DNA of 64,000 nucleotides from Pseudopedobacter alpinus (GTDB lineage Bacteria; Bacteroidota; Bacteroidia; Sphingobacteriales; Sphingobacteriaceae): NCBI RefSeq assembly GCF_042684645.1, contig NZ_JBHULV010000003.1:58160-122159 (forward strand). The letters run 5' to 3'. The first letter of the stretch is position 1; each line of letters starts with the position of its first letter. Shown here piece by piece: positions 61,455 to 64,000 of the stretch. Position numbers and translations under genes: made by a program. Below the pieces are notes generated by a model. The model worked only from the letters and a program-made list of their open reading frames with translations. It did not search any database and had not been told where the DNA came from.

Positions 61455-63041
61455 ATGAATCAAATCAGTAGTTTTTTAGAACCCATTGACTATGCCATTG
61501 TTGTAGGCTATTTGTTGATACTAGTTGCCTTTGGTTATTACATTTCCTTTATCAAAAATAAAAAAACCGATGAAAGCATATTCTTAGCAGGAAATACGCT
61601 CGGCTGGACAAGCATCGGTTTAAACATGTGGGGCACAAATGTAGGGCCTTCTATGCTCATTGCATCTGCCAGTGTGGGTTTCACCACGGGGATTGTAGCC
61701 GGAAATTTTGCTTGGTATGCCTTCATTTTTATTCTTTTATTAGCAGTAGTTTTCTCACCACGCTATTTAGGCGCAAAAGTGCTCACCCTTCCAGAGTTTA
61801 TGGGAAAACGTTTTGGCGATTCTACCCGTAATATTCTTGCTTGGTACACGCTAATCACCATATTAATTTCGTGGCTTTCTTTAACCTTATTTGCAGGTGG
61901 AATTTTAGTGCAGCAATTGCTCAATATTCCCATGTATTTATCGGTGATTTTGATGGTGGTTTTATCAGGGTTTTTCGCCGCTGCCGGCGGATTGAAAGCC
62001 ATTGCCTATACCAACGTTTTCCAGATGTTGCTGCTCATTGCCGTTTCTCTTTTATTGGTGGTTATGGGCGTTAACAAAGCTGGTGGATTGGAAGCCATTT
62101 ATGCACAAACACCCGGTTCTTACTGGAATTTGTTACTCCCAGCCGATGATAAAAACTATCCATGGATTGCCATTTTATTGGGCTATCCCATTATGGGTGT
62201 ATGGTTTTGGTGTACTGATCAGTCCATGGTGCAATCTGTTTTAGGCGCTAAAAATTTAAAAGAAGGGCAGTTAGGAGCTAACTTTATTGGTTGGTTAAAG
62301 ATTTTAGATGTTCCCCTTTTTATCCTTCCGGGGATAGTTTGTTTTGTGCTTTTTCCTCAGCTAAAAAATCCAGATGAGGCATATCTAACCATGGTTACTC
62401 AGCTTTTTCCAGCTGGCTTAAGAGGATTGATTATTGTTGTTTTAATAGCAGCTTTAATCAGTACCATCGGCTCAGCATTAAATTCTTTGAGTACCGTATT
62501 TACCATGGATATTTATGTGAAAAAGCATAATCAAGATGCCTCGCAAGCTACCATCAAAAAAACGGGGCGTTTGGTGGTTTTGGTAGGTTCTTTATTGTCC
62601 ATTTTCATCACTTTAGCCATCGATAGCATTAAAGGATTAAATTTATTCGATGTTTTTCAATCCGTTTTAGGTTTCATCGCTCCGCCAATGTCGGTAGTAT
62701 TTTTATTCGGGGTGTTATGGAATAAAACAACCACTAAAGCAGCTAATTTAGTTTTGACATTAGGAACTGTTATCAGTTTGGGAACAGGGGTTTTATACCT
62801 TTGGGTTTTCCCAAATGGGCAATACAATTGGCCGCATTTTCTGCTTTTATCGTTCTATATTTTCGTAGTGCTTTCGCTGATGACTTATCTCATTACCATC
62901 ACCGATAAAGCTGGACAAAAAGACCATGGCGTTTTATTGAGGATAGATCCTGCTGCAAAACCAGATAAGCAGGTGAAATTATTATGGGCGGCGTTAACCA
63001 TCGTAATGGTGGCTTTATATTTCTTTTTCAACGGACATTAA
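61455..63041 (+). CDS. SSS-family sodium:solute symporter
   Basis: A 528-residue inner-membrane protein with about 14 hydrophobic segments. Marks: YYISFIKNKKTDESIFLAGNTLGWTSIGLNMWGTNVGPSMLIASASVG, FFAAAGGLKAIAYTNVFQMLLLI, IMGVWFWCTDQSMVQSVLGAKNLKEGQLGANF, and LIAALISTIGSALNSLSTVFTMDIYVKK with the sodium-site Ser/Thr residues. The WFWCTDQ...VQ block is characteristic of the SGLT-like sugar-transporting branch, so a neutral monosaccharide is likely. It differs clearly from the symporter at 13381. Confidence 0.88.
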   Translation: MNQISSFLEPIDYAIVVGYLLILVAFGYYISFIKNKKTDESIFLAGNTLGWTSIGLNMWGTNVGPSMLIASASVGFTTGIVAGNFAWYAFIFILLLAVVFSPRYLGAKVLTLPEFMGKRFGDSTRNILAWYTLITILISWLSLTLFAGGILVQQLLNIPMYLSVILMVVLSGFFAAAGGLKAIAYTNVFQMLLLIAVSLLLVVMGVNKAGGLEAIYAQTPGSYWNLLLPADDKNYPWIAILLGYPIMGVWFWCTDQSMVQSVLGAKNLKEGQLGANFIGWLKILDVPLFILPGIVCFVLFPQLKNPDEAYLTMVTQLFPAGLRGLIIVVLIAALISTIGSALNSLSTVFTMDIYVKKHNQDASQATIKKTGRLVVLVGSLLSIFITLAIDSIKGLNLFDVFQSVLGFIAPPMSVVFLFGVLWNKTTTKAANLVLTLGTVISLGTGVLYLWVFPNGQYNWPHFLLLSFYIFVVLSLMTYLITITDKAGQKDHGVLLRIDPAAKPDKQVKLLWAALTIVMVALYFFFNGH

Positions 63042-63053
63042 ATTCAAAAAAAT

Positions 63054-63638
63054 ATGAATTCATCAAAAATGAAATTCTTTTCTTTATTCTTATTCGGTTT
63101 GATGATGCTTTTGCAAAGTTTTTCCGTTTGTGCGCAACAAAAAGCCACATGGATTTGGTATCCGGGAGATTTTGAAATTTGGTTAAGCAATAAAATGCAG
63201 GTAAGACGTACAGAGCGTGAAGCACTATTTCCACCGCTTTGGCAATATTATAGTCCTTATGCTTTGGTAACTTTTCAAACAGAGGTAGATATTCCAGAAC
63301 CAGACGAGGTGAAAATCTACTCAGAAGGGCCTTTTCAATTACTTTTAGATGGTGCTCAAGTTTACGGGCAAACAAAATCAATAAAAATTTCAGCCGGGAA
63401 ACACAAAATTTCCTTTAAAGTATATAACCAATAAGTGTTGCCTGCTATTTATATTGATGGCTAGTATGTTAAATCTGATGCGTCTTGGAAGGTAACTAAT
63501 GAAGATAAACTTTGGATTGATGAAACTGGAAAAGCATAACAATCTGGCACACCATGGATGCCTGTTGGTTCTTGGAATTTTGATTTACCACAGAATAAGC
63601 CTTCCGAATTTAAATTAAAAACCACACCTTGGAACTAA
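63054..63638 (+). pseudogene. N-terminal fragment of a GH78-type alpha-L-rhamnosidase with in-frame stops
   Basis: A signal peptide (FLFGLMMLLQSFSVCAQ) is followed by KATWIWYPGDFEIWLSNKMQVRRTER and a beta-sandwich (SEGPFQLLLDGAQVYG, ISAGKHKISFKVYNQ), the lectin-like start of a group of Bacteroidota rhamnosidases. The same frame continues past TAA 63432-63434, TAG 63462-63464 and TAA 63537-63539 (VLPAIYIDG, YVKSDASWKVTNEDKLWIDETGKA, SGTPWMPVGSWNFDLP) up to TAA 63636-63638. No frameshift is needed. The catalytic barrel is missing; an IS4-type remnant follows. A 126-residue secreted lectin-like product could still be made. Confidence 0.75.
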
Positions 63639-63649
63639 ATGCATGTTAT

Positions 63650-64000
63650 GGTGTCAAAGCACCAGTCTGAGGTAGAAATAGTTCAGGCAAGATCATCAGT
63701 TTTATACGATGTACTGAACGGCATACCTCAGATGCGGTTCTGGAGAAACTGAGCATAGGGGAACGGGAATTGGCTCTAGACATGCAAGACAGTGGAGAAA
63801 GAACGACCTTATCATCTATGACCAAGGTTACTCGTCTTATGATTTTGTAAATGAACATATAAACCAGCATATTGATTGCCTGATACGGGTAAAAGTTTGT
63901 TACTCCTTAGTTGGGAACTGGAAAATTCTTTTCTTATACCAATTTAGATATAAAACGCCGTATTAAATGCTGTCAGATAATGGTGGTTTCCAGTGATTGA
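63650..64000 (+). mobile_element. Remnant of an IS4-type DDE transposase, continues past the window edge
   Basis: Pieces of transposase are readable in shifting frames: ARSSVLYDVLNG (about 63692), DAVLEKLSIGERELALDMQD (about 63732) and, after a frameshift, WRKNDLIIYDQGYSSYDFVN with HIDCLIRVKV (about 63801-63893). The YD-x-GY..YDF-x-(E/K)...LIRVK pattern is that of IS4-family transposases; the Arg usual after YD is Gln here. Several frameshifts and stops make it inactive. The inverted ends are not visible within the window. It interrupts the rhamnosidase gene. Confidence 0.7.

Noticed and set aside
63646..63870. 74-codon minus-strand frame at the right edge
   Set aside because: It is antisense to the IS4-type transposase remnant, whose peptides are readable on the plus strand.

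Overview
The window looks like a low-GC chromosome segment of a Bacteroidota bacterium of the Sphingobacteriia type, most like Pedobacter or a relative. The signs are a SusC/SusD outer-membrane pair, a pectate lyase carrying a type IX secretion sorting tail, -7 promoter boxes matching TAnnTTTG, a tmRNA tag ending in NYALAA, and several dispersed repeat families. The genus is an inference.

Layout. 1-1700 is debris: an incoming terminator, a signal-peptide fragment joined to the C-terminal part of a GntR/LacI-like regulator, and a possible MITE. 1695-13050 is a housekeeping and defence stretch: tmRNA, an aminotransferase, a two-gene ATPase/TOPRIM-like pair of defence type, purM, a SLC13 transporter, a decayed copy of the purM 5' end, a MazF-like toxin-antitoxin pair, uvrA, and a small gene plus nucleotidyltransferase-like pair whose second member seems to have lost its start codon and a catalytic Asp. 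13381-19298 holds sugar uptake and catabolism: an SSS symporter, a DapA/NanA-type lyase, an AraC regulator, a fucose-isomerase-like enzyme and a DUF3826 protein.

19518-63638 is a large pectin-type polysaccharide utilization locus. It starts with a multidomain PL1 pectate lyase, SusC, SusD, a surface-type lipoprotein and a double DUF3826 protein, followed by a second PL1. A third PL1 then heads a run of at least 14 same-strand genes: a beta-helix/TIM-barrel protein (DUF6298 type), GH140-like, GH43-like, a sialidase-like propeller, a SGNH esterase, GH2, GH78, DUF3826, a second propeller, an alpha/beta-hydrolase esterase, two TIM-barrel isomerase-like proteins, a beta-helix enzyme fused to a rhamnose-mutarotase-like domain, GH31, PhyH, and a second SSS symporter. 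The run ends in a GH78-type gene broken by in-frame stops and an IS4-type transposase remnant at the right edge.

How it may work together (inference): PL1 lyases cut the polygalacturonate backbone, SusCD and the lipoprotein import oligomers, periplasmic enzymes remove acyl groups and rhamnose, galactose, arabinose or apiose-like side sugars, and symporters with isomerase/aldolase enzymes take the sugars into metabolism. An identical 35-bp promoter/operator segment lies upstream of both susC and the third PL1 gene, so the import block and the enzyme block are probably switched on together. Gene junctions in the second half of the locus are repeatedly invaded by dispersed repeats, which lengthen or displace apparent gene starts.
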